From NCBI RefSeq assembly GCF_965137335.1, contig NZ_CBCRZD010000001.1: 64,000 nucleotides of DNA. One strand, written 5' to 3'. Below, piece by piece: positions 54,114 through 63,945 of the stretch (positions are counted from its first letter, which is position 1; each line of letters begins with the position of its first letter). A model generated the notes under the pieces. The model was not told the DNA's origin, did no database searches, and saw nothing but the letters and a program-made list of their open reading frames with translations. Both the position numbers and the translations under genes were made by a program. The DNA comes from Empedobacter stercoris. GTDB taxonomy: Bacteria > Bacteroidota > Bacteroidia > Flavobacteriales > Weeksellaceae.

Positions 54114-55529
54114 TTATTTCTTCCCTGACATCGAAGCGCCATCAGATTCTTTTAACTTGAAAAAGATATAGGTTGATAGAATCGTCATTACACCCATTGC
54201 TAAAAATGAATAACGAAAGGCTTGTACTTCTACACCATTCGTTAACCCTTTCATATCTCTAAAAAAACCTAATATTAGAGCTGCGACAGAAATTCCAAAA
54301 GTCAACGATAATTGTTGTGTTACGGCTAACAAACTATTTCCTTCGCTTGAGGTTTTTTCATCCAAATCGGCTAAAGAAATGGTATTCATAGCTGTAAACT
54401 GAATCGAACTGAAAAATCCGTTCAAAATCATCAATGGAATAATATAATAAATGGGCGATTGTGATTCTAAAAAGAAAAACAGACAAATAATTAACCCTAA
54501 AATAATCGTATTTGCTATCAACGTATTTCTGTATCCAAATTTATTTACAATTGGTACTACAAAAGATTTTGCAATAATATTACTTGCTGCAGCTGGAATC
54601 ATGATTAATCCTGCTACAGTAGCAGTATACCCATACCCTACTTGCAACAATAACGGAATAAGAAAAGGTATTCCTCCAATTCCTAAACGTGTAATTAGAT
54701 TACCGATTATTCCAATTTTTAGCGTTCTTATCTTAAACAAATTCAAATCTATTAAAGGATGTTGTTTATGTTTCGCATGATAGATATATAATCCAATTAA
54801 AAAAATAGAAACAACAGTTAACGCTAACACTGTTTGTATTCCAATCACCCGAGTTGAAGTAAGTTCCATTATCAAAGTTAGAACCGTAACACCTCCACTG
54901 AAAAGTATTAAACCTTTGATATCAAATTTGAATACAGGATGTTTAAAATCAGGCAATGCAAAACTTGTCATCCAAAGAGCTAAAATTCCAAATGGAATAT
55001 TCACGATAAAAATCCAATGCCAAGATAAGGTTTCAACTAAAACACCTCCGATAGTAGGACCTAAAAGAGGTCCAATTAAACCAGGAATAGTAATAAAATT
55101 GATTACTTTCAACAATTCACTTTTCGGATAAGCGTACAAAATCGCCAAGCGAACAACAGGCACCATCATTGCACCACCTATTGCTTGAATAATCCTCGAA
55201 ATAACTAAAAAAGGTAAACTTGTTGCAAACGCACATAGAGCTGAACCAATGGTGAAAATAATAATCGCGGATTGAAAAACTTTTTTTGTTCCATATTTAT
55301 CCGAGAGCCATCCACTCAAAGGAATTAACAAGGCTACTGTTAACGTATATGCCACAATAATTGATTGAATTTCTAAAGGAGATTTATCTAATTCTTTGGC
55401 AATTGTAGGTAAAGAGGTATTTAAAATTGTACCATCCAAAGATTGCATAAAAATTGCCATCGCACCAAGCCATGGCAAATATTTTAACATTTTTGGATTT
55501 AAAATATGATTAGAATTCATTGTGGTCAT
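54114..55529 (-). CDS. DHA2-family MFS drug exporter
   Basis: 471 residues with about 14 predicted membrane spans. First-helix motif IFMQSLDGTILNTSLPTIA, the loop-2 motif GWLSDKYGTKKVF and motif C-like GLIGPLLGPTIGGVLVE place it in the proton-driven DHA2 multidrug family; the length equals E. coli MdtD. Substrate cannot be told. No membrane-fusion or outer-membrane partner gene is near. Confidence 0.92.
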   Translation of the reverse strand: MTTMNSNHILNPKMLKYLPWLGAMAIFMQSLDGTILNTSLPTIAKELDKSPLEIQSIIVAYTLTVALLIPLSGWLSDKYGTKKVFQSAIIIFTIGSALCAFATSLPFLVISRIIQAIGGAMMVPVVRLAILYAYPKSELLKVINFITIPGLIGPLLGPTIGGVLVETLSWHWIFIVNIPFGILALWMTSFALPDFKHPVFKFDIKGLILFSGGVTVLTLIMELTSTRVIGIQTVLALTVVSIFLIGLYIYHAKHKQHPLIDLNLFKIRTLKIGIIGNLITRLGIGGIPFLIPLLLQVGYGYTATVAGLIMIPAAASNIIAKSFVVPIVNKFGYRNTLIANTIILGLIICLFFFLESQSPIYYIIPLMILNGFFSSIQFTAMNTISLADLDEKTSSEGNSLLAVTQQLSLTFGISVAALILGFFRDMKGLTNGVEVQAFRYSFLAMGVMTILSTYIFFKLKESDGASMSGKK

Positions 55530-55581
55530 TGTAGCAAATTCTATTCCTTTTTAGCTACTATTTACTTCCTTGTTCGATTTT

Positions 55582-55613
55582 AAAAAAGACCTAAAATATT
55601 TAGGCCTTTTTTT
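55582..55613 (-). terminator. Terminator of the T9SS cargo gene
   Basis: CCTAAA-ATA-TTTAGG flanked by A-run and T-run; works for the minus-strand gene ending at 55621. Confidence 0.7.
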
Positions 55614-55620
55614 CTATCAT

Positions 55621-57069
55621 TTATTTTTTAATAAACTTCAAATTTTTAGTTCCTTCGATTGTAGAAACAGAAATAATATATACTCCTTTGGTAAAAGATG
55701 AAACATCTATTTCTTTCATTTTTTTATTATTAATTGGAATTATTCGTCCATTAATATCATAAATTTTATAATCTAACACTTTCGCATTTGATTGTATATG
55801 TAGTAACTTCTCTGTTATTGTTGGATAAATTTTAAGATTAAGTTCTTTGGATGTATACTCCTGAATACCCAAATTTTGAAAATTCAGTACTGGATAATTA
55901 TTATTTAATCCATTAACTATTCGCCAAGGTTTATCAGAATTTGAAGCATTTAATATCTCAGCGAAAGTTTCATTTTTCATTACAGAAGTTATATTTCCAG
56001 TAATATCAACCAACATACCTTCCATCTCTAAAACTCCAACCGCATCAATAGTGGAAACTGTCTTGTCAAAATGTGCATTTTTAAACTCTGCATTCCCTAC
56101 CATTCCAGCAAAAGAACCTACAGCTATTGGTGAAGCAACATTACCTACAGCATAAGAATTTTCTACATTCAAAGCAAATTGCGCATATCCTACAAAACCA
56201 CCAGCTCTTTCAATATTTGCCTCAACATCTGTAATACAATATGAATCTTTAACTACGTTCGTTCTATTTGGACCAAATGCCATTGTTGTAAAACCTACGA
56301 ATCCTCCAATAATATATTCTCCTTTAACTGTTCCTTTGGCAAAAGATTTTGTAACAGTAGCTTTGTCCCATAAACTTCCTGTAAATCCACCTATTTGATT
56401 AATCCCTTCTACATAACCTTCAAAAGATGAATTAGTTGCAAAAGACTCTGTTAAAAGGCTTCCTGCAAATCCACCTACATTATAATCTGTACCTATAATT
56501 TCTCCATTAGTAACGTGACAATTCTCTGCCGAGCTATTCGTAGAAAGATTTCCTACAAAACAACCAGCTGTTCCTTTGGCTCTTATGATTACATTATCAA
56601 GTTTTAAATCTTTTAAAGAAGCTTTGAATGCTTGACCAAAGAAACCAACAAAATCTCCCGTTGGCCTATTAATAAAAACATTCTTAATGGTGTGATTATT
56701 CCCCAAAAATATCCCTGAAAAAGGTTTTTGATATGAGTATCCAATCGAAGTCCATAAATGTTTTCCGACATCAATATCATTCGAAAGTATTATTGTTTTT
56801 CCCGAAAAATCATTTCCATCATACACCAACTTAGCTAAACCAGCAAGCTGTTCCGCATTACTCAAAGTAAAAGATGTTGAAGTAGAATTGTACCAACTAA
56901 CATCTGTAAAGTCTATCCATTCAGTAGTCGGAAAATTTTCAGTTCCTTTATTTATTAACTCTTTTTGAATTGATGATTCAAGTAAATTAGGTGCTTTTCC
57001 AGTTTGTCCAAATAAAGGTACACCAGTCATGAGTGCAGTTAAGAAAATTGTAAATAGTGTTTTTTTCAT
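55621..57069 (-). CDS. GLUG-repeat protein with type IX secretion sorting domain
   Basis: 482 residues from ATG 57069 (MKKTLFTIFLTALMTGVPLFGQ signal peptide); a longer frame to 57141 would hide the signal. The middle has repeated GLUG-like units (VGGFAGSL, IGGFTGSL, IGGFVGF, AGGFVGYA), a right-handed beta-helix typical of surface adhesins. The last ~75 residues are a type A T9SS sorting domain (LKIYPTITEKLLHI ... YKIYDINGRII ... FTKGVYIISV...NLKFIKK). So it is exported by the T9SS and attached to the surface or released. Role unknown; adhesion is inference. Confidence 0.9.
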   Translation of the reverse strand: MKKTLFTIFLTALMTGVPLFGQTGKAPNLLESSIQKELINKGTENFPTTEWIDFTDVSWYNSTSTSFTLSNAEQLAGLAKLVYDGNDFSGKTIILSNDIDVGKHLWTSIGYSYQKPFSGIFLGNNHTIKNVFINRPTGDFVGFFGQAFKASLKDLKLDNVIIRAKGTAGCFVGNLSTNSSAENCHVTNGEIIGTDYNVGGFAGSLLTESFATNSSFEGYVEGINQIGGFTGSLWDKATVTKSFAKGTVKGEYIIGGFVGFTTMAFGPNRTNVVKDSYCITDVEANIERAGGFVGYAQFALNVENSYAVGNVASPIAVGSFAGMVGNAEFKNAHFDKTVSTIDAVGVLEMEGMLVDITGNITSVMKNETFAEILNASNSDKPWRIVNGLNNNYPVLNFQNLGIQEYTSKELNLKIYPTITEKLLHIQSNAKVLDYKIYDINGRIIPINNKKMKEIDVSSFTKGVYIISVSTIEGTKNLKFIKK

Positions 57070-57242
57070 ATTTTGTGATTTAAACACTAATATATTATTA
57101 TTTAAAACTTTAACAACTATAAAACTAAATAATAACTCCATTTATTTTAAGTAATTACAATCACTTACTGAACTAATTATAAACAAGATATAAAAACAAA
57201 ATTTTATTTTAAAACAAAATTCCATAATCATACAGATATACT

Positions 57243-57250
57243 TAATTTTG
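57243..57250 (+). promoter_or_regulatory. -7 promoter box of the TatD-like gene
   Basis: TAATTTTG matches TAnnTTTG, 20 bases before the ATG at 57271. Confidence 0.5.
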
Positions 57251-57270
57251 TAATTATTATAGCAATAAAC

Positions 57271-57930
57271 ATGTTTCTCAATGCGCATACACATCATCTA
57301 TCTAACGATTCAACGGTTTTAGAATTGTACAATCAATTTCCGAATAAGCTGAATAATGGCGTAAAGCTATTTTCTATTGGAATTCATCCAGCTTATATCA
57401 AAACCTCATCAATAGAAGAAGAAATAAGACTTATTAAACAAAATCTTTCAAATAAAAATTGTTTAGCAATCGGAGAAATTGGCTTAGATAAATTGTGCGA
57501 AACAGATTTTAAGTTACAAATCGAGGTTTTTGAACAACAATTAAAGATTGCGGAAGAATTTAAAATTCCTGTGATTATACATTCGGTTCGTGCTTATCAA
57601 GAAATCTTACAGATTCGCAAAAAAATGAAATTAACGATTCCGTTTATGTTTCATGGTTTCAACAAGAACGAACAATTACTCCATCAGATTTTGGTGCAAA
57701 ATTGTTTTGTATCTTTTGGTAAAAATCTTCTTTCTAACAAAAACTTACAAATTATATTTGCAAAAATTTCTGCAAATCAATTCTTTTTAGAAAATGATGC
57801 AAGCGAAATTCCGATAAAAGAAATTTATGCATTTGCAGCAAATTTGAGAAAAATAACAATCGAAGAATTACAACTTCAACAAGCAGAAAATTGGAAAACG
57901 ATTTTCGGTTACGAAGTTCAATCAAAATAA
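57271..57930 (+). CDS. TatD-family metal-dependent hydrolase
   Basis: 219 residues. Metal-binding features of TatD nucleases: NAHTHH at the start, GEIGLDK, IIHSVRAYQEI, MFHGFNKN and LENDAS. It is somewhat shorter than E. coli TatD (about 260), as usual for the Bacteroidota version. Likely a magnesium-dependent DNase or phosphodiesterase. tcdA starts 11 bp after its stop, so they form an operon. Confidence 0.85.
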   Translation: MFLNAHTHHLSNDSTVLELYNQFPNKLNNGVKLFSIGIHPAYIKTSSIEEEIRLIKQNLSNKNCLAIGEIGLDKLCETDFKLQIEVFEQQLKIAEEFKIPVIIHSVRAYQEILQIRKKMKLTIPFMFHGFNKNEQLLHQILVQNCFVSFGKNLLSNKNLQIIFAKISANQFFLENDASEIPIKEIYAFAANLRKITIEELQLQQAENWKTIFGYEVQSK

Positions 57931-57941
57931 AATATATTTCA

Positions 57942-58664
57942 ATGGCAGTTTGGCAAGAAAGAGCTGAATTATTATTCAAAAAAGAAGGTTTAGAAAACCT
58001 TAAAAATTCTAACGTTTTAGTCGTAGGTTTAGGAGGTGTTGGCTCTTTTGCCGCAGAATTTATTGCACGTGCAGGCGTTGGTAAAATGACAATTGTGGAT
58101 GGCGATACAATAGATATTACAAATATTAACCGTCAATTACCCGCTTTACATTCGACAATTGGACAACATAAAGTAGATATCGTTGGCGATCGTTTGATGG
58201 ATATTAATCCTGAATTAGACTTAACACGTATCAACGAATTTTTGAGTCCAGAACGTACACACGAAATCGTTACACCCGATTTTGATTATGTCTTAGACTG
58301 TATCGACTCTGTTACCCCAAAAATTAATTTAATCTTAGCTGCAAAACGCAAAAAAGTGAAAGTAATTAGTAATATGGGTGCAGGAGGAAAATATTTGGCA
58401 AGTAAAGTTCAGGTGCGTGATATTAGTAAAACTGATGTTTGTCCTTTGGCTAAAAATGTACGAAAACGATTAAAAAAAGAAGGCATTAATAAAGGTGTAA
58501 AAGCTGTTTTTTCAACAGAAGTTCCTGATGAATTATCGGTAAAATTAACGGATGGTAAAAACTATAAAAAATCTTTTTATGGAACCAATTCGTGGATGCC
58601 AGGTTTATTCGGGTTGCATGCTGCTGAAACAGTGATTCGACATCTATTAAAAAATGATAAATAA
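57942..58664 (+). CDS. tcdA: tRNA threonylcarbamoyladenosine dehydratase
   Basis: 240 residues from ATG 57942 (MAVWQERAELLF); an in-frame start at 57891 lies inside the TatD-like gene and is rejected. ThiF/E1-like fold: VVGLGGVGSFAAEFIARAGVG for ATP binding, DGDTIDITNINRQ, YVLDCIDSVTPK. TcdA makes the cyclic ct6A form of t6A at position 37 of ANN-decoding tRNAs. Expected size for the family. Confidence 0.9.
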   Translation: MAVWQERAELLFKKEGLENLKNSNVLVVGLGGVGSFAAEFIARAGVGKMTIVDGDTIDITNINRQLPALHSTIGQHKVDIVGDRLMDINPELDLTRINEFLSPERTHEIVTPDFDYVLDCIDSVTPKINLILAAKRKKVKVISNMGAGGKYLASKVQVRDISKTDVCPLAKNVRKRLKKEGINKGVKAVFSTEVPDELSVKLTDGKNYKKSFYGTNSWMPGLFGLHAAETVIRHLLKNDK

Positions 58665-58724
58665 TTAACTACTTTCTTAAAGATTTAAGTAATTTAGTTG
58701 CAAATTAACAAAGAGACTAAAAAA

Positions 58725-59432
58725 ATGAAAATCAATTACGATTATATCACATACGAAGATGTTTTGAGAGCACGTCAATTTATGTACGAGCAGGCGTTGG
58801 AGCAGAATGCGACTAATTCGTTGTTGAATACGGCGAGAGATTTATTTGGAAATAGTAATTTCGAGATGTGTATCAAAGTTTGTGAAGGTTTATTGGATGC
58901 AAAAGACCCAAAACAATTATATGACGCAAAAAAATTGATTGCTTTATCCTATTATAGCTTACAAGATTTTGAAAATGCTGACAATGCTTTCTTTGATTTA
59001 GCTCAGAATTCAGATAACTCAGACGATTGGTTTAATGTTGTCATTTCTGCAGCTTTAAATAAAAACATCGAACGTAGTCAAGAATGTTTCGGAATTGCAT
59101 TAGAAAAATACACAAAATTTGGTCATCAACGCAATATGCCTTCTGTACAATTGATGTTGCATTACATGATTACATTAGAAACTGTAAAAGAATATGCATT
59201 GGCTTTAGAACAATGTAAAATGTTGGTGCAAGTGTATGCTAAATTGAAAAAAACAGACGAAAAATTCTTAAGCTCTCGCGGATTAGAACAAATCGAAAAC
59301 TTTTTAGAAACGGCTAAACCAGTTCTGAAAAAAGCGAAAAAGAAAGAATTAACGGAAATCAAGAAAGAATTATTAGAAGCTCTTGATGCAAACGGCGTAG
59401 AAAAAGTAGAAGCTTTTTTTGCTGAGTTTTAA
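58725..59432 (+). CDS. TPR-like helical protein of unknown role
   Basis: 235 residues from ATG 58725 (KINYDYITYEDVL); a TTG at 58698 is an alternative. It is all-helical with tetratricopeptide-like units (LLNTARDLFGNSNFEMCIKVCEGLL; LIALSYYSLQDFENADNAFFDLA; ALALEQCKMLVQVYAKL) and a Lys-rich region before the end. No signal peptide. Probably a cytoplasmic protein-binding scaffold; no specific family recognised. 60 bp after tcdA. Confidence 0.65.
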   Translation: MKINYDYITYEDVLRARQFMYEQALEQNATNSLLNTARDLFGNSNFEMCIKVCEGLLDAKDPKQLYDAKKLIALSYYSLQDFENADNAFFDLAQNSDNSDDWFNVVISAALNKNIERSQECFGIALEKYTKFGHQRNMPSVQLMLHYMITLETVKEYALALEQCKMLVQVYAKLKKTDEKFLSSRGLEQIENFLETAKPVLKKAKKKELTEIKKELLEALDANGVEKVEAFFAEF

Positions 59433-59456
59433 GAAAATTTAATTTCTACATATTTT

Positions 59457-59484
59457 AAAATCCACTTTGAGAGAAGTGGATTTT
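59457..59484 (+). terminator. Terminator of the TatD-tcdA-TPR unit
   Basis: AAAATCCACTT-TGAGAG-AAGTGGATTTTTT, an 11-bp perfect stem followed by T. Confidence 0.9.
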
Positions 59485-59563
59485 TTGTATGGATAAATAT
59501 TGTAAATTAGTCAAAAGAGTATTGAAGCGGAAAAACGAAAAAGTTCACACTAATAACAAATAA

Positions 59564-59587
59564 AAAGCCTCGCAATTGCGAGGCTTT
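59564..59587 (-). terminator. Terminator of carB
   Basis: AAAGCCTCGCAA and its complement form a 24-bp palindrome; on the minus strand it is followed by TTTTTATTTG. Confidence 0.85.
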
Positions 59588-59614
59588 GAACTTATAACTT
59601 AATACTTAAACGTA

Positions 59615-62600
59615 TTACTTATTTCTGTATTCATTCCAAGTTTTGATTTTTAAATCATCCATTGTTAGGGTTGTAAATGCATTGATGAAAGCTGAAGCTA
59701 AACGTGCATTTGTAACCAATGGAATGTTAAAATCTACTGCTGTACGACGAATTTGATAATCATTATCTAATTCCACTTTTGTTAAGTTTTTCGGAATATT
59801 GATTACCATATCAATTTTCTTATCGTGGATGTAAGACATTACATTTGGTTCTTTTTTATCAGATGGCCAATACACTAATGTTGAATAGACATCATTATCC
59901 ATAAAGAATTTATGTGTTCCTTCTGTTGCGTAAATTTTATATCCTTTTGCTATTAATTGTTTCGCAGGTCCTAATAAAGCAACCTTAGATTCAATTGGTC
60001 CACCAGAAATCAATACTGTTTTCTCTGGAATTTCATATCCTACAGATAACATCGATTTTAATAAAGCTTCTTCAGCTGTATCTCCAATACATCCAACCTC
60101 ACCTGTAGACGACATATCCACTGATAACACGGGATCGGCACCAGCTAAACGTGTAAATGAGAATTGAGAAGCTTTAACTCCTACGTAATCTAAATCGTAA
60201 ACTACTTCTGAGTGTCCTTTTTCTACTTCTAATCCTAATAATACTTTTGTTGCTTTTTCGATTAAGTTATTTCCTGCTACTTTCGATACAAATGGGAACG
60301 AACGAGAAGCACGAATATTCGTTTCAATTACACGAACTGTATTATTCTTCGATAAAAACTGAAGATTCATTGGACCAGAAATCTCGAAACGTTTTGCGAT
60401 TTTCGCCGCAACTTTACGCATTTGACGAATTGTTTCGATGTATACTTTTTGAGGTGGATAATACATTGTCGCATCACCAGAGTGTACGCCCGCAAATTCC
60501 ACATGTTCAGAAATCGCATAGTCAATAATTTCTCCGTTTTGACAAACTGCATCCAATTCGATTTCTTTTGCTCCTTGAACGAATTCTGAAACGACAACTG
60601 GATAATCCGGAGATACTTCTTTCGCTAATTTCAAGAAAGCATCTAATTCTTCCGTATTTGATACCACATTCATCGCTGCTCCAGATAAAACATAAGAAGG
60701 ACGAATTAAAACTGGGAATCCTACCTCATCCACAAAGTGATGAACTGCTTCTAAAGAAGAAAGTTCCTTCCAACGTGGCTGATCAATTCCTAATTCATCT
60801 AAAATAGCAGAGAATTTGTGACGATTTTCTGCATCATCAATACGTAAAGGAGAAGTTCCTAAAACATTGATTTTTTCGTCGTACAATTTCATTGCTAAAT
60901 TGTTTGGAATTTGACCTCCTGTCGAAATAATTGTTCCTTCAGGTTGCTCAAAATCCAAGATATCCATTACACGTTCAAACGATAATTCTTCGAAGTATAA
61001 ACGGTCTGACTCATCATAATCCGTCGAAACAGTTTCTGGATTATAATTGATAATAATCGTTTTGTAACCATTTTTAGCTGCTGTTTGTGCTGCATTTACA
61101 CAACACCAATCAAATTCTACAGAAGATCCGATGCGGTAAACACCAGAACCTAAAATACAAACTGCCTTCTCTGTTTCAGTTTCAATATCATTTTCAGTTC
61201 CGTGATAAGTTACATATAGATAATTTGTTTGCGCTGGGAATTCGGCTGCTAACGTATCAATTTGTTTTATAACAGGAACAATTCCGAAGTTTTTACGTAA
61301 TTCACGAACAGTTAATTCGTTTCTGTGTACATTCACATTTCCTTTAACTAAAACAGCGATTTGTTGATCTGAGAAACCTGCTAATTTTGCTTTTTTCACT
61401 AAATCAGCATCCACCTGTTCAAAACGTTCTAAGACTTCAAACTCTTTCGAAATGTTGAAAATTCTTTCTAAACGTTGTAAGAACCATAAATCAATTTTCG
61501 TTAAATCATGAATTTTCTCGATTGAATATCCAGCTTTGAACGCTTCTGTGATCGCATATAAACGCTCATCATTTGGCTCAGCTAACCATGTATCTAATGA
61601 TTCTCCTTCTGGAATTGTAAATGAATTTGCGACAAATCCTCTGTGTCCGATGTCTAACATACGAACTCCTTTCTGAATTGCTTCTTCGAAAGAACGTCCA
61701 ATTGCCATTACTTCACCAACCGATTTCATTGCAGAACCAATGTTACGACGAACACCGTAGAATTTATTTAAATCCCAACGAGGTAATTTCACTACACAAT
61801 AATCTAATGCTGGTTCGAACATCGCAGATGTAGTTTGCGTTACGCTATTTTTTAATTCATCTAATGAGTAACCTAATGCTAATTTTGCTGCAACGAAAGC
61901 CAAAGGATATCCAGTTGCTTTAGAAGCTAAAGCAGAAGAACGAGATAAACGAGCATTCACTTCAATTACACGGTATTCTTCCGAAACAGGATCGAAAGCA
62001 TATTGAATGTTACATTCTCCAACTACACCAAGGTGGCGAATAGTACGAATCGCAACTTCACGTAATTTATGGTATTCTGAATTTGTTAATGTTTGAGATG
62101 GAGCGATAACAATCGATTCACCTGTATGAACTCCAATCGGGTCAAAGTTTTCCATATTACAAACCGTAATACAGTTATCATACGCATCACGTACAACTTC
62201 GTACTCAATTTCTTTCCATCCTTTTAAAGATTCTTCCACTAAAACTTGAGAAGAATAATTGAATGCTTTATCAACTAATTCTAATAATTCTTCTTCATTG
62301 TTTGCGAAACCAGAACCTAAACCACCTAAAGCGTATGCTGCACGAATGATTAATGGAAAACCGATACGTTTACCCGCTGCCATCGCATCTTCTATTGTAT
62401 CAACAGCTTCCGAACGAGCAGTTAAAACGCCTATTTGGTCTAATTTTTCGATAAAAATATCACGGTCTTCTGTTGCTTCAATCACAGGAATTTGTGTTCC
62501 TAAAACTTCAACACCGTATTTTTCGAAAATATTTTCTTTATTTAATTCAACCGCACAGTTTAAAGCTGTTTGTCCTCCAAAGGCAACTAAAACTCCGTCT

Positions 62601-62845
62601 GGTTTTTCTTTTTGAATTACTTTTTCTACGAAATATGGAGTTACAGGTAAGAAGTAAACTTCGTCTGCAATTCCTTCAGAAGTTTGAACAGTTGCAATAT
62701 TTGGATTAATTAAAACTGTTTTGATTCCTTCTTCTTTTAACGCTTTTAACGCTTGCGAACCAGAATAATCAAACTCTCCAGCTTGACCAATTTTTAGTGC
62801 TCCTGATCCTAATACTAATACTTTTTTAATATCTTTTTTTAACAT
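59615..62845 (-). CDS. carB: Carbamoyl-phosphate synthase large subunit
   Basis: 1076 residues, full length. Two tandem ATP-grasp halves (VLVLGSGALKIGQAGEFDYSGSQA at the start; VCILGSGVYRIGSSVEFDWCC in the second half) and a C-terminal MGS-like regulatory domain (LIAKGYKIYATEGTHKFF). With CarA it makes carbamoyl phosphate from bicarbonate, ammonia and two ATP for arginine and pyrimidine synthesis. It starts 11 bp after carA. Confidence 0.97.
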   Translation of the reverse strand: MLKKDIKKVLVLGSGALKIGQAGEFDYSGSQALKALKEEGIKTVLINPNIATVQTSEGIADEVYFLPVTPYFVEKVIQKEKPDGVLVAFGGQTALNCAVELNKENIFEKYGVEVLGTQIPVIEATEDRDIFIEKLDQIGVLTARSEAVDTIEDAMAAGKRIGFPLIIRAAYALGGLGSGFANNEEELLELVDKAFNYSSQVLVEESLKGWKEIEYEVVRDAYDNCITVCNMENFDPIGVHTGESIVIAPSQTLTNSEYHKLREVAIRTIRHLGVVGECNIQYAFDPVSEEYRVIEVNARLSRSSALASKATGYPLAFVAAKLALGYSLDELKNSVTQTTSAMFEPALDYCVVKLPRWDLNKFYGVRRNIGSAMKSVGEVMAIGRSFEEAIQKGVRMLDIGHRGFVANSFTIPEGESLDTWLAEPNDERLYAITEAFKAGYSIEKIHDLTKIDLWFLQRLERIFNISKEFEVLERFEQVDADLVKKAKLAGFSDQQIAVLVKGNVNVHRNELTVRELRKNFGIVPVIKQIDTLAAEFPAQTNYLYVTYHGTENDIETETEKAVCILGSGVYRIGSSVEFDWCCVNAAQTAAKNGYKTIIINYNPETVSTDYDESDRLYFEELSFERVMDILDFEQPEGTIISTGGQIPNNLAMKLYDEKINVLGTSPLRIDDAENRHKFSAILDELGIDQPRWKELSSLEAVHHFVDEVGFPVLIRPSYVLSGAAMNVVSNTEELDAFLKLAKEVSPDYPVVVSEFVQGAKEIELDAVCQNGEIIDYAISEHVEFAGVHSGDATMYYPPQKVYIETIRQMRKVAAKIAKRFEISGPMNLQFLSKNNTVRVIETNIRASRSFPFVSKVAGNNLIEKATKVLLGLEVEKGHSEVVYDLDYVGVKASQFSFTRLAGADPVLSVDMSSTGEVGCIGDTAEEALLKSMLSVGYEIPEKTVLISGGPIESKVALLGPAKQLIAKGYKIYATEGTHKFFMDNDVYSTLVYWPSDKKEPNVMSYIHDKKIDMVINIPKNLTKVELDNDYQIRRTAVDFNIPLVTNARLASAFINAFTTLTMDDLKIKTWNEYRNK

Positions 62846-62856
62846 CGTGCTTCTGA

Positions 62857-63945
62857 TTATGCGTTAGCGCTTTTATATTTTTTTACTTCTTCAATAAATT
62901 CATCAAATAAATATTCTGTATCGACTGGTCCTCCCATAGCTTCTGGGTGGAATTGAACGGTGAAGAATGGTTTTGATTCGTGACGAATTCCTTCACAAGT
63001 TCCATCATTTAAGTTCGTAAAGAATGTTTTGAATCCTTCTGGTAATTTCGAATCATCTACTGCGAAACCGTGGTTTTGAGATGTAATAAAACATCTTTTT
63101 GTTCCAACTAATTGTACCGGCTGATTATGCGAACGGTGTCCATATTTTAATTTGAAAGTAGACGCACCTGCAGCCAAACTTACCAATTGGTTTCCTAAAC
63201 AAATTCCAAAAATTGGCTTATCTTCTTTCAAAGATTTTTTGATATGATTAATGGTAGCAACACACATCGATGGATCTCCAGGACCATTTGAGATAAATAA
63301 ACCATCATACTCTAATGTTGAATAATCATAATCCCAAGGTACTCGAATAACCTCAACACCACGATCTACAAAACAACGAATGATGTTATTTTTCACCCCA
63401 CAATCTACTAAAACAATTTTCACATCAGCTCCTTCGTTGTAACGAATCACTTCTTTACATGATACTTGATCCACTAAATTATCTAAATCTGGATTGTAAA
63501 ATTCTACGTCTGTATCTGCAACAATCTTTCCTAAAGTAGAACCTTGATCACGTAATTTTTTTGTAATCATACGTGTATCAACACCGTAAATACCTGGGAT
63601 ATTTTGGCTTTCTAACCAAGCGCCTAATTTTTGGATAGCGTTCCAATGCGAATAATCATCTGCATAATAAGAAACAACTAAACCAGTAACTTGAATTTTA
63701 TTTGATTCCATCCAAGTTTCGATTGATTCGATCATCGCTTTATCATCAGGAACACCATAATTTCCGATCATTGGAGCTGTCATCACCATAATCTGCCCTT
63801 TGTATGAAGGGTCAGTTAAACTTTCATTGTACCCAACCAAAGCTGTGTTAAATACTACTTCTCCTGCGGCAGAAGTATATGCACCGAAAGATTTTCCTTC
63901 GATTTCTAATCCGTCTTGGAATACTAATTTTACTGTCTTATCCAT
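62857..63945 (-). CDS. carA: Carbamoyl-phosphate synthase small (glutamine amidotransferase) subunit
   Basis: 362 residues. N-terminal CPSase_sm_chain domain (GEVVFNTALVGYNESLTDPSY) and a class-I glutaminase with catalytic Cys249 in GICLGNQL, His333 and Glu335 in FHPEAMGGP. It releases ammonia from glutamine for CarB. Its ATG overlaps the end of an upstream minus-strand gene by 8 bp, so the operon extends beyond the window's right edge. Confidence 0.97.
   Translation of the reverse strand: MDKTVKLVFQDGLEIEGKSFGAYTSAAGEVVFNTALVGYNESLTDPSYKGQIMVMTAPMIGNYGVPDDKAMIESIETWMESNKIQVTGLVVSYYADDYSHWNAIQKLGAWLESQNIPGIYGVDTRMITKKLRDQGSTLGKIVADTDVEFYNPDLDNLVDQVSCKEVIRYNEGADVKIVLVDCGVKNNIIRCFVDRGVEVIRVPWDYDYSTLEYDGLFISNGPGDPSMCVATINHIKKSLKEDKPIFGICLGNQLVSLAAGASTFKLKYGHRSHNQPVQLVGTKRCFITSQNHGFAVDDSKLPEGFKTFFTNLNDGTCEGIRHESKPFFTVQFHPEAMGGPVDTEYLFDEFIEEVKKYKSANA

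Noticed and set aside
57070..57141. Longer start for the T9SS cargo protein
   Set aside because: It would place 24 residues before a well-formed signal peptide.
57891..57941. Longer start for TcdA
   Set aside because: It overlaps the TatD-like gene, and the family start MAVWQERAELLF lies at 57942.
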